Positions 22,654 through 33,094 of a stretch of DNA of 64,000 bases are shown here, piece after piece. Numbering within the stretch: position 1 is the first letter of the stretch; every line of letters begins with the position of its first letter. The stretch covers positions 186,001-250,000 of the forward strand of contig BCIX01000007.1 in NCBI GenBank assembly GCA_001600095.1. The letters run 5' to 3'. The notes under the pieces are model-generated. The model did not search any database. It worked only from the letters and a program-made list of their open reading frames with translations, and was not told where the DNA came from. Position numbers and translations under genes: made by a program. The stretch comes from Bullera alba (Eukaryota; Basidiomycota; Tremellomycetes; Tremellales; Bulleraceae).

Positions 22654-25337
22654 TTACTTCTGGTTCAGCATACTCAGCAGACCGCTCGCATTGGGAGGAC
22701 GGGGAACCGGGTGATGGAACCCAGGACCGCCGGGGCTAGGGCGAGAGTGGAGCTGCTGCTGTACTGTTTGATGCGCTGGCCCACCGACGTGACCTGGTCC
22801 CGACTGAGCTTGATTTGGAGGCTGTCGAGTATGCTGAAGGTGGCCCTGCTGGTAACCCTGTTGAGCGGGGTATCCCTGATATCCAACGCCCATGCCGAAT
22901 GCCACGGGAGGATTGTGTCCGCCGCCGGGTACAGAAGGTGGAACGCCCATCGGCCTCACATTGTAGAATGCGCCTTGGGGTGCGTTGGGCAAGGAGGGTT
23001 GCTGGGCGAGGATATCTCTGACGTGGGGTGGGATACCGCCTCCGAAGGGTGACCCAGTGGGAAGAGGGTTGTACGGAAGACCTTGGGGATGCATCACCGG
23101 TCGATACCCCTGTGCTTGTCCTGCAGAGTTGGCGTATTGCAGAGGCTGCTGGGGGTGTGGGTGGGTGGGACCAGGATGTGGCTTGCTGGGCAGCGTCTGG
23201 AGCATTGACAACAGACGGTTTTGCTCGACGCTCATCTGCTGCGGGTGATGACCATGTTGTTTGGGGGAATGATGCGGGGCTTTGACTGGCGACTGCTGGA
23301 TGTCCGCCGTCTGCTCGTATGGCGGGGGAGGGGCGATTGTAGCTCCTTGTGGCCGGTCATGGGGGTACACGGCGGTCTCCTCGGTGACATTTCCAGAAGC
23401 CGGCGGGGGATGTTGGTGCGACTGGAAAGGCTGGTAGCTCTGAGGCTGGTAGCCACCTTGTGGTATGGGGTTTGGCATGTCGACATCGAACCCGGCAGTG
23501 ATTTGCTCCAAGAGCGCGCGCTGCTTCTTGATCCTCTCTTGATTTCCACTCGGACTCGGCGGCTTTGGTGACGTCGGGAGGGAGATTGGCTTCGCGTTGA
23601 TCGTCAGATGGTCCGAGGAGACTGGCACAGTAGGCTGTGGTGGGGGCGAGAGCACGGCGAGGAGAGATGCCTGGTGTGGTCTTATCGGTTGGGGGTCGGG
23701 CTGCGGTGGAGCCAAGACAGGTGAGGGAGATTTGTTGAGCATGGCCAAGAGCTTGTTCTGCTTCTCGCTGGGTAGCTGAGCAGCATGACTCGCACTCGGG
23801 GTTGGATCGGCTGGAAGGGAGATCCCGCCGAGAAGCCTGCTCAAGGCGTCGTCGTCGTGTTGCTGCTCAGTCTGTTGTGCAGTTGGATACAATGGCGTCG
23901 CCTCGTCTTGACTCTTCAACACGTCCAAATTCCCAAACAATCTCTCGAGCCCAGCCTTGTTGTCCACTCCGGCGACGTTATCCAAAGACGCATTCTCCGC
24001 TTCGAGGTCGAGAGTCTGCTTGTGCACGAATCGATGAAAGAGGTTGTCCAAAGCCGAGGCGTCGGCGCTGGAGGTGTGGGAGGGTGCCTGATGCTGGAGG
24101 TCAAAGTATGGCTCGAGCTGTCTAGATGGTTCCTGAGGATTCGCTTGGTTCTTGTTCTTTCGCTTGGAGTTGACCGCCACGCCTCGGTCAGACAACCACT
24201 TCCTGAGCGGACTAAGATGGTGTCAGCTACGCCTTCAAAGACGATTTGATCAGCTCACCCGACAAAAGGCGTAACGTTGTAAAACTTCTTTGCGCCTTTC
24301 CCCCCAGTCGTCTTTGGACCCTTCTTGCCAGTCCAAGTGGGTAGGTCCACCAAAGGGACCCACTCGATCGCCTAAACTCTGTCAGCTACGTCAGAAGTGT
24401 CTGAGAAGCTGGCACTCACTCCAATTTCCTTCCTCGTCTGCGTCTCAAAAACCGTCTTCTCGTCGATACCCTTGACGAGAAACATGGTGACGGTCTGTGC
24501 GCTGATCTGCGTCTGGACCTTGTCTTTTGGATTTATCAAACCCGTCAAGTCGAAACCTGTCTCCTCTTCCACCTAGCCCTGTTAGCCAAAGTATATCTGG
24601 GCTTACTCACCTCTCTGATGGCACAAGCGACTTCAGATTCCTCCGAATTGATCTTTCCTCGGGGGAAACACCACCCAGCGCTGGACTTCCACCCTCTCAC
24701 CATTAGGCACTAGAACGCGTAAGCTGACATCAAGGACTGGAGGTGGAGCTAACCTTGTCGCCAGTCTCGTTGACTAGTATACCTCCACAACAGGGCACCA
24801 TGCGTTTATACCTGCAGTACTCCTCCCACACGGCGTCGTAATCTTCTGACCCAAGGTGGGAATACAGTGGCGAGGAGGCGATGATGAGATGGGTGAACTG
24901 GCGTTGCTGCAATGACGGAAGCAGGGGATTTAGAGGTCGGAGATAGTCCTCATAGAACCAATGGCTACACCAAATCAGCTGTGTGGCTCACAAGTCTTTC
25001 TGTGGCCGACTAACGCCTGCTCTGCTTGCCAATACACCCTGACAAGGCTGGTCTCCTCTCTAGGGAGGTTGACCAAGAACCTAGCGTTGAGATCCTCCAA
25101 TATCTCGTCAAAGGTCATATCCCGGAATATATTCTCCTCCTCGTTACCCTCCCCAGCACCTGCTTCTTCTGGATCCGGGATCATGTCCATGATGTCCACG
25201 GGAGAAGGCGGTCTGGCACCAAGATTGCCCATGAGAAGTTGTAGTCGGGATACCGAGTCCGGAGGCATGGGCGTCGAGCTCGAGGGGGATGCAGAGGATG
25301 ACGCTTGCAGATGCGAAGGGAGTTGGTTGTACGACAT
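22654..25337 (-). CDS. DCP2: mRNA-decapping enzyme subunit 2 (Nudix hydrolase)
   Basis: The catalytic subunit of the Dcp1-Dcp2 decapping complex, which removes the m7G cap from mRNA in cytoplasmic P bodies. Six exons. The N-terminal Ser-rich ~80 residues precede the conserved Box A/regulatory domain (DILEDLNARFLVNLPREE..., RVYWQAEQAHWFYEDYLR). Then WKSSAGWCFPRGKI leads into a perfect Nudix box (G-x5-E-x7-REVEEETGF), and IEWVPL and PLRKWLSD close the Nudix fold (Box B region). The remaining ~500 residues, in one exon, are Gln/Pro/His-rich and disordered, with helical leucine-rich SLLSML/LLSMLQTLP-type repeats like those that bind Edc3/Pat1. The last residues GLLSMLNQK repeat that motif. This housekeeping gene interrupts the catabolic genes. 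Confidence 0.95.
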
Positions 25338-25827
25338 GATGCCTGTGTTGAAGTGGTGATGACGGTGCAGGTGAGATCGAAGATTGAGGTCACGCTCTTG
25401 CAGATGTCTGGAGGGGTCGCAATTGGACCTCTTGGTGGAAGACCTGCTTCAATGAAGTTGCGAGTGGGCTGTGGCGTTGGCAAGGAGACAAGAGACGCAG
25501 GTGGATGCTATACAAGAAGACGAGTTGAACACGCACATTGCCATCATACCGGCTTGCCTCGACGTTTGGGCGTCACCGATGCATGGCAGAGCACGTGGTA
25601 GTCACGTGGGAGCGCAGATGGAACTCCGCCTGAGCTTGGCCACCCGGTCCGGTGCTGGGCCGGCAGCTCCATCACCCTGCTCCTCCTATACCATGCTACA
25701 TCCGTCTCATGTCAGATACATCCTCACCACCCCGTATACTGCGAGGGCGAGGATGGTATATAGCTGATGAGATGCAGGTAGGCCATACCTCACAGCCTTG
25801 AGCAACACACTGCAGACTTGTCTCGCA
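25338..25827. other. divergent promoter between DCP2 and the DUF2264 gene
   Basis: Gene-free 490 bp. A TATA box for the right-hand gene is at 25757; no TATA is evident for DCP2. Confidence 0.55.
25757..25763 (+). promoter_or_regulatory. TATA box of the DUF2264 gene
   Basis: TATATAG lies 65-71 nt before the start codon at 25828. Confidence 0.5.
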
Positions 25828-28146
25828 ATGGGTCTCTCCCTCCCTGGTGCCGTAGAGGTGATCACCTCGAACCCAGTCTCGAACCGAGCAGACCTGGTCA
25901 AACTCCTATACTCCCTCCTGACCCCCCTGACAGAGGGTCAGTCGTCCGGAGGAGCGAGGATCAACATTGGCAACACGGGTACCCACTTTGACAATGTCGC
26001 TGCTCAGATGGAAGGCTTTAGCCGGGCCGTATGGGGTCTAGCTCCGCTCATGGCATTGGAGCCAGACTCTCCCGGCTTCGAGGGCATGAGGGATGCTTGG
26101 GTCCAGGGGTTGATCAATGGCGTGGATAGCAGTCTGGAGGATGAGTATTGGGGTGACTGTACAGATAGAGATCAGAGGTTTGTCGAGATGGCTCCGTTGG
26201 TGAGTCAAGACACAGCCGGTTTAGCTATTGGGACTATTTGCTGATGGTGATAGGGATTTGCGCTGTGTATAGCTCCTCACTGGTTCTGGGACCCGTTGAC
26301 CCAAGAGCAAAAGACCAGAGTCAACGAGTACCTCCTGAGAGGGAACCAGGGCACCTATCCACCTCAAAACTGGAGATGTGAGTGGTCGTAACTGATACCC
26401 CTGCTAATCGCACAGTCTTCAGAGTATTGCTCAACCTCGGCCTCAAGTCTGTCGGCGCAGAGTACTCTCAAGAAGCCATTGACGAGGAGTTGGCATTCAT
26501 CGACACCTTCTATGGCGAGCATGTGAGCACTCTCTCAGCTCGGCCGGTACGAAGCTGACCCGATCCCAGGGCTTCCCTGCCGATGGCGTTGACGGCGTGT
26601 CCAAAGCCTACGACTACTACGCCACGTCCTTTGCTATCCCCTTCTACTCGCTCATCTACGCCCGCCTCTGCGAGAAAGACGACCCGGACCGAGCCAAACG
26701 ATTCAGACAAAGGGCCATCCAGAACCTGCCCGCCGTCACGCAGCTGTTCGCGCCAGACGGCGCTCCTATCCCCTTTGGCAGAAGCATGACCTATCGCTTC
26801 GCCACGAGTTGTTTCTACGCCGCCGTCGCCTTTGACCAGCTCGAGGTATGTGCTCAGTTCGCAAGGAAGGCTGCTTTGCTGACCTATGGACAGCTTCCCG
26901 CTCCGTTCACTTGGGGAGTGATCAAAGGTCTTCTGCTGAGGAACATCCGGTGGTTCACCCAAAAGCCCGAAGTGTTCAATCGCGATGGCACGCTTTCGAT
27001 CGGTTATATAGCGCCAAACCTGTTCATGTCGGAGGTGAGTCAAGTAGCACTGTGAGCACTGCTAACGCTTAATAGGACTACAACTCGGCTCAATCGCCAT
27101 ACTGGGCTCTCAAGTCCTTCCTAGTCCTGTCCCTGCCCGAGTCGCACCCGTTCTGGGCGGCAAAGGAGGAGGCTTACCCGGAAGAGTACCTCTCTAAGCC
27201 GTTCTACGTGATCAAGCCTTGGAATCAGGTATTCACCCATGCCGCAGGACACACATACTGCCTATCAGCCGGACAGTGAGTGGTCTAGTTACAAACAGGG
27301 CTTACTATCTACTGCAGGAACCCGCACCCACATCGACAAGCAGCAGTGAGTCACTCTCATTTGACCGTGAGGCCCAAGCTCACTCTTCTAGGCCAAGTAT
27401 GGCAAGCTCGCCTACTCATCCGCGTTTGGCTTCTCCGTGCCTACCGGCGCCTACGGCCTACAGCAGCATGCCCCCGACTCGACCCTAGCCCTGAGCGATG
27501 ACGGTAATGGCGAGCGATGGTCTGTGAGGATGTTTGTCGAGGACGAAAACATCTCGGACGAGGGTGTCGTCCGGTCCACCTGGAGGCCATGGCGTGAGTC
27601 AATTACATTTCCGTTCAACCCGCTGACAGGTTTTTAGCTGATGTAGAGGTTGTGACTTGGTTGATTCCTCCAACGTCGACCTCGTGCGGTTATCACACTC
27701 GGATCCACAAAATCACCAGTGGCAGAGATCTCGACTATTCCGACGCCGGGTTCGCCATTCACTCCACTACCGGACCCTCCCACTCTGAACGAAGGCTTCC
27801 AGTCGGTCTCGACCTCTCCTCGCATGGCCGGTATGAGACGCCTCAGTCCGCCATTGCCGTGTCGAAGGCCGGAGTCAGTGGGACAGTCGACCTCAGCGGG
27901 GTCGGCAAAGGAAAGGTCCAGGACGTGGATGGGAATAGTAATTTGATCGCGGTGAGGTCTGTCATTCCGACAATCCAGGGCAAGGTGGGGAAAGGCGAGA
28001 CATGGCTAGCGAGCAGGGTGTACGCCGTGCCGGCAAATGTGGGCGAGGTGGGCAGAGGAGGTGGCTGGGAGGAAGAGTGGAAAGAGTGCGAAAAGGGACT
28101 TCAAGGGATCGAGGGGGTGAAGAAGCTGTACCCGTTTGTCAAGTGA
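25828..28146 (+). CDS. DUF2264-family protein, probable carbohydrate-active enzyme
   Basis: A large cytosolic protein in nine exons. Landmarks of the DUF2264 family are clear: [18 protein letters not shown] near residue 40, [94 protein letters not shown] ([17 protein letters not shown]), and [19 protein letters not shown] mini-exon at about 27319-27351 encodes [11 protein letters not shown]. No signal peptide. The fold is expected to be an (alpha/alpha) toroid plus beta-sandwich, and relatives occur in bacterial polysaccharide loci; a glycosidase role on uronides is plausible but not shown by sequence alone. The start ATG follows a TATA box. It is the right-hand member of the catabolic region. 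Confidence 0.85.
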
Positions 28147-28497
28147 TCGGTCACCGGGGAGTGGTGTTCTCGGCCAGTAAAGATGATTAAACACTTACGA
28201 CCAAATGCGATGCAAGAAGTAAGGACGCAAAGACACCGTGGCATCGAAGGCTTGGGTCGTTCCGAGCCGACATGATTGCCAGACTTGCCAGGTTCAGGTG
28301 CGCGGTATAACCAATAGGATGTTACATCCGTTTTGTGATCTGGCACATGGAAACTAACACAGCTACCCAGAGCCGATTTATGATACAGATATGATATGTT
28401 GTATATTGGAAGCAGCCGTACCGTGACCAAAGCCAATATTCCCTTGCGTCCCGACCCGAATCCAACACCAAAGCCTCACATATCTCCTTCTACGCCC
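28147..28497. other. convergent 3' flanks
   Basis: About 350 bp between the stop codons of the DUF2264 and CCCH genes; nothing else seen. Confidence 0.6.
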
Positions 28498-30520
28498 TCA
28501 GTACCCGTCGTTATCATCGTAATCGTCATAATCGTCGTAATCGCCTTCCTCTCCATGCGCACCCGCGATCCTGTCAAAGATGCAAGTCCTGGGCCTGTCC
28601 AACATCAGCCACGTCTCCCTTCGCGTCAGCGCCGACTCACCTCTTGCAGTTTTTGCCAAACGGACAGACGTGTCTGGCACAGAACGTCAGCCTGACTCTA
28701 ATAATGGCTCAGCGCCACTCACCCGATCGGACATTCCTCAGCACTCATCGGGACTAGACAACAGTCAGCACGGGCTCGGAGATGTGCTGGTGACACGACT
28801 CACATTTGTCGAAAGAGGCCCAAGGGCAGGCCATCTTCTTGCTGTGGTAGGCCATAACCTTGAGGTATGCTTGTGACATCTCTACAATGTGTAAGTGGAT
28901 ATGGCGGGGCATAGACTCGGAATCTGCTTCCGCCTCACCTAGGTCATGTCGATATGGGCATTTATCATTCTGACACCCGCTAGGATCTGCGGCCAGTCAG
29001 CTCAAGTCCATGAGATGTATTTGGAGGCGCTTACGGAGGCAGTGCCTGCTTTACCATCAGCTGATCTGATTATCTCATCTCGACGAGGAGACTCACACGT
29101 TGCACGCATTCAAGCCCGGGAGCCTCCCTGGGTTACTCCTCGAGCCTTTATCACGCTTCTTTCGACGGCCCTGATCGGCGCCATCGATCTGTGGAGAGCT
29201 TTTGCTGCCAGAGTCTCTGGAGCGACGAGAGGCATTCGACTGTCTGGCCGAAGTATGCTGGTCGACACTTTCCTCCCCGTAGCTCTCCGGGCTGGTGCGG
29301 TTCGATAGGCGATGGCGCGAGCTTCCAGCCTGGGTCCCCGAGTATGACTGCGAAAGCCCCAGTGACGAACTTCCCTCACTTGCGACATCACCCGGATCTC
29401 TATATCGGAAGAGGCCAGTGATGGAGACTGAGGGCAGCGAGCTTCGGTTGCCAGAGGATGAACCGGCTTCCCCCTCGATTTCGGCTTCGAGGAGGATGAC
29501 TTTGGACGCTCGGTTCATGTTGCCAATATACCTGTTGAGATTAGTAACACTCGAGGGGGTGGGGACTGACTTTTCAACGAGATTCGACCCGAGGTCGCCT
29601 TTGAGCCCGAGGATGAGGGATCCGCATTTCGATCTATCAAAGTGTTCCAGTTGGCCTGTGGAGGTCAGCCAGAGTGGATCACACTCGAGATCGTCTCACG
29701 AGATATCTTGGGGTAGGTATGCGATCGAAAGGCGTTGGCGTGAACCCCTAAACGAGGGTGTCAATCTTGCCGTGTGAAACCCCCATCGGACCCACCGCAG
29801 ATCATGGGATGCTCGCTGAAGCCATTCCAAAAGAGCTTCACCACGCCCTGATTCAAACTCCCGCCAATCTGTCGTCGGTGAGCACAGACAGAGATGGCAC
29901 GAGGCAATTGACGTACCGTAGTGCAATGCTTATGCACCCAGGTCTTTGGCAGAAACACGTAGATCAATGCTCCTCCGGGGCCAAAGTCGATATCGACCAA
30001 TTTGACCGATTTGTCAGTCGCCCCATCGACCCAACGAACATGATCACCCTTGACAGAAGCTTCGGCGCCTCGCTTGAAGTTTGTCTTTTTGAGTCCGTAG
30101 ATCAGACCGACTAGGGCGTTGGCAGCGGATGTGCCTCCGGGGTAGCCTTGTCCGACGTACGGCTCGTCGTACTGTGGAGTGTCGGTGGTTCGCTTCATAA
30201 GTGGCTCTCATGAGACTTAGGGAGTTGGGGGCTTACGTCGAGGATGGTGCCGTCGATAAAGGTTACACTGAGCAGTTTCTCCTTTTCCTTCTACCCACGA
30301 AGCTGACGTCAGCCAGTGTAATCTTGGTAGAAGGGGTACTCACTATAGGGGACTGGACCGGCGTGCTGTTGACGATTGGTGGGGTGCTCTTGGTCGACCT
30401 GATGGGTTTCGGAGTTGGAGGCATGCTTCCAGGGATAGAGACATGCTCCGAGTCGTCCTGTGGTGGTGCGTCGGAGTGGTCGACCGGATTCCCGGATAAC
30501 AAGCTCCACAGACTCATCAT
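28498..30520 (-). CDS. CCCH zinc-finger protein with acidic tail
   Basis: A probable nuclear or cytoplasmic nucleic-acid-binding protein, joined from about 13 exons. The Pro/Ser-rich N-terminus is followed by a globular domain (LLSVTFIDGTILD, GGTSAANALVGLIYGLKK, VDIDFGPGGALIYVFL, CGSLILGLKGDLGSNLVEKY, ASKVILLEAEIEG), which resembles in layout the NYN-like domain found in fungal multi-CCCH proteins. A Ser/Arg-rich linker leads to a CCCH finger CLHPSGCQNDKCPYRH (C-x5-C-x4-C-x3-H) and a second Cys-rich stretch CPIGHVCPFGKNC. The tail is a DYDD repeat. An 11-nt microexon at 29035-29045 supplies the first Cys of the finger. The family assignment is tentative; the finger and tail are seen directly. 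ATG is taken at 30520, with 30517 equally possible. Confidence 0.75.
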
Positions 30521-31015
30521 CGTCGATTCAATTGTCGATGGCGATAACTAGTGCAAAGTGAGGTCAGTAGATATAGTGAGTAGGATACAAGAAGACGAGA
30601 ACGAGTCGGGGGTATGTATGGATGTACGTCTCGCATTGAAGGCGACCCCGATCTCGAGTCGTGGAAGCGTGTCTGTGTCTCACATCCGCAAGTTAGCCTC
30701 ATGTTCTGCAGCCAGCAAGCAGTCAGAATGTGTGCTTCTAGCTCGGCTGTGCCTGGGTAGAGGTGAGGTTGAAGGGTCGAAGACAGGCGATCACGACAAA
30801 GATGCGAATGCGAGTCTTGAAGGTCGAGCATGAGATCGGTAGGGACCGAGGCAACTTTCTAAGATAATCAAGTCTGTGTCACAATAGTCAGCTTCATCGC
30901 CATCTCCTCAGCAAGCTTCCCGCACTGGCAGCTGAGAAAATACATGTCCTACACGAAAGCAAAGTGGAACCGGGAGTCGAATGGGAGTAAAGCAAGGAAT
31001 GGATGATTACAACGT
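30521..31015. other. intergenic
   Basis: CCCH gene promoter and NOP1 3' flank; no further feature seen. Confidence 0.5.
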
Positions 31016-32324
31016 CTAGTTGGCGCTGTGCCTCTCGTATTTTCCGACGACGATAGCGTGATCTCTCTCGTATGGCTCTAACGTCAATTGCTCTGTGGCA
31101 CGTCAGCGCTAATCTTCTTCCGTACGGTTGAGACCCACCCTTTGGCTTGATGCCCTCTTTCCTCATAATGTTGACTTCCGAAGCAAAGACCTGGGCGGCG
31201 GGCGCGGTCGAGTCGATACAGTTGGCTTTGATAGAGATGACAATGGCACCGCCGTTCTTCAAAAAGTGGTGGGCGTTCAGGGCAATGATACGTGCTTGAT
31301 CGGGCTGGGCGACATCGGCAAAGATGACATCGACCATTTGGATGAGCATTCGGTACTTTTGGGGGTGTCTAGCGTCCTCGACGATGGCTAAACGGAGTTA
31401 GCAATGGATTGGCAGTGTCGTTGGGCTAACGCACGGATAACGTTTGTCCTCTTCTTGGCCATGCCAATCAAGTCTCGGCCGGATCGGTGGGAGAACTCGA
31501 CGGCGTAGACAACACCCTCGGGTCCGACGACGTCACTAACGTGCGAGACGGACGATCCGGAAGCGGCACCAAGATACAGCACTTTCGATCCGGGTTTGAT
31601 CTAAGAAAGTCAGGAGGGTGTTTCCAATTATGATGCGAGCTACTCACGTGGATGTCGTCCAAACCACCCAGGATACCAGCAGCCAATTTACTTCTGAAAG
31701 GGTTCCACACTCTGTACTCGACCTTCTCCTCCTCGCCCAGCTCGTTTTGCGTGGCTATGCTGATCCTCTTCTCTCCGTAGACCGACTCTCCGGGTGTCAT
31801 GTTTCGGGTGACGAGCAGGTGCTCCTTGCCCTTGGCAATGTAGACACCGGCGTGCTTGTGTGGCTCCAGGGTGACGGCGCCGGCTCCTCGGCCACCGAGT
31901 CCTGGCTTGCCGCCTCGTCCACCACCTCGACCGCCTGGTGCTCCTCGGCCTCTGGGGGCTCCTCGACCGCCTGATTGGTGAGAGTGAGGTGTTGACGTTA
32001 CGGAGTGTCCAGATTGATCGATGGGGAAGAAGAGGAAAGAAGCGATACAAGTCAGTATCTGATGACATTAGATTCGTCCATCATGACTCACCCCTTGGTG
32101 CGCCTCGACCTCCTCGGTCACCACCAAATCCGCCTCGGCTACCACCTCGACCTCCTCGGTCACCACCGAATCCACCTCGGCCGCCTCCCCTGCCACCACG
32201 GTCTCCGCCAAAGCCACCTCGGCCTCCACCTCGACTGGCACCACCGCCTCGGCCACCTCGATCACCTAGAAGAGTTGTCAGTAAGAGTTTGATACAGCGA
32301 GAGAGGCGACTTACCGAAAGCCAT
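31016..32324 (-). CDS. NOP1: fibrillarin, rRNA 2'-O-methyltransferase
   Basis: The catalytic subunit of box C/D snoRNPs, which 2'-O-methylates pre-rRNA (and a histone H2A Gln in other species) in the nucleolus. The N-terminus is a Gly/Arg-rich RGG domain ([11 protein letters not shown] and repeated [12 protein letters not shown]). The SAM-dependent methyltransferase follows: [64 protein letters not shown] (SAM loop), [41 protein letters not shown] and [14 protein letters not shown]. The start exon is only 10 nt (32324-32315), followed by an intron at 32314-32266, and joins in frame as MAFG. Length and order are those of the family. Confidence 0.96.
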
Positions 32325-33094
32325 TTTTACTCAGTATGTGATTGTGTTGTTGTTTGACTCCTTCGCTGTTGTTGTGATAGTCGTCTTCGCTACCAGGGTG
32401 CTTGTGTATGCGATCCGAGCAGGTGTATAGGTGAGTGCGATATCGGCCAGGAGTGAAAACGGTGGGATGGGTGGGACGGGGGGGAAAAGTAATTTTGGTG
32501 AAATCGGATAAAATCGAAATTAAATAGGGGTGGCAAAATATAATCAACTAGGGGGGGAGTCATCGGGACATCCATCATTGGTCCACCTATACATCTACTT
32601 GTCACTACTCACCACTCACCCCATCACACCTCGCCCTCATAGCGGAGAGCGTGGATACAGGAGGATCAGAAAGGACACAAGAGATACACACTCCCGCCAA
32701 AAACTGGCTTAGCTACTATACACCCCGGCCGACCCATCTTTCGCTCTTTCTTCCCTTCCCCCAACATAATCGGGCATCAACCTCGCCCATCTTATCAAGA
32801 AATCAGCTGTAGCATACATCACAACCACCATCAGGAAGACCTCAGTGAGTAGCTGGCACATACGTCTCGACGTCATGCTTCAGCTGAAGCCTTTAAGTCC
32901 GTCAGAAACTGCGATTGTACATCACGCAACATCGTACAATCTCACTCTTTCAGCATCATCTTGGTCTTTACGCTCGATTGTCATCTTCATCACTGCGAGC
33001 ATCTCATAGTCGATCGAGACTATTCGGAGTGAAGTTATCGCCTTTCCCCGCCAAACCCTTCACCCTTCCCCCCACCCATCGGTGACCGCGCGCG
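32325..33094. other. divergent promoter NOP1/UBP3
   Basis: 770 bp without a coding gene. G-runs lie at 32475-32485 and 32550-32558, and an exact 14-bp palindrome GCTTCAGCTGAAGC at 32877-32890. A possible 5'-UTR intron of UBP3 runs from GTGAGT at 32845 to TTTCAG at about 32954. Confidence 0.45.

Noticed and set aside
22711..24249. Several long + strand frames opposite DCP2
   Set aside because: Antisense shadows of the long Gln/Pro-rich DCP2 exon; compositional mirror of the coding strand and no own motifs.
32005..32292. His/Leu-rich + frames opposite NOP1
   Set aside because: Shadow of the Gly/Arg repeat domain of fibrillarin.
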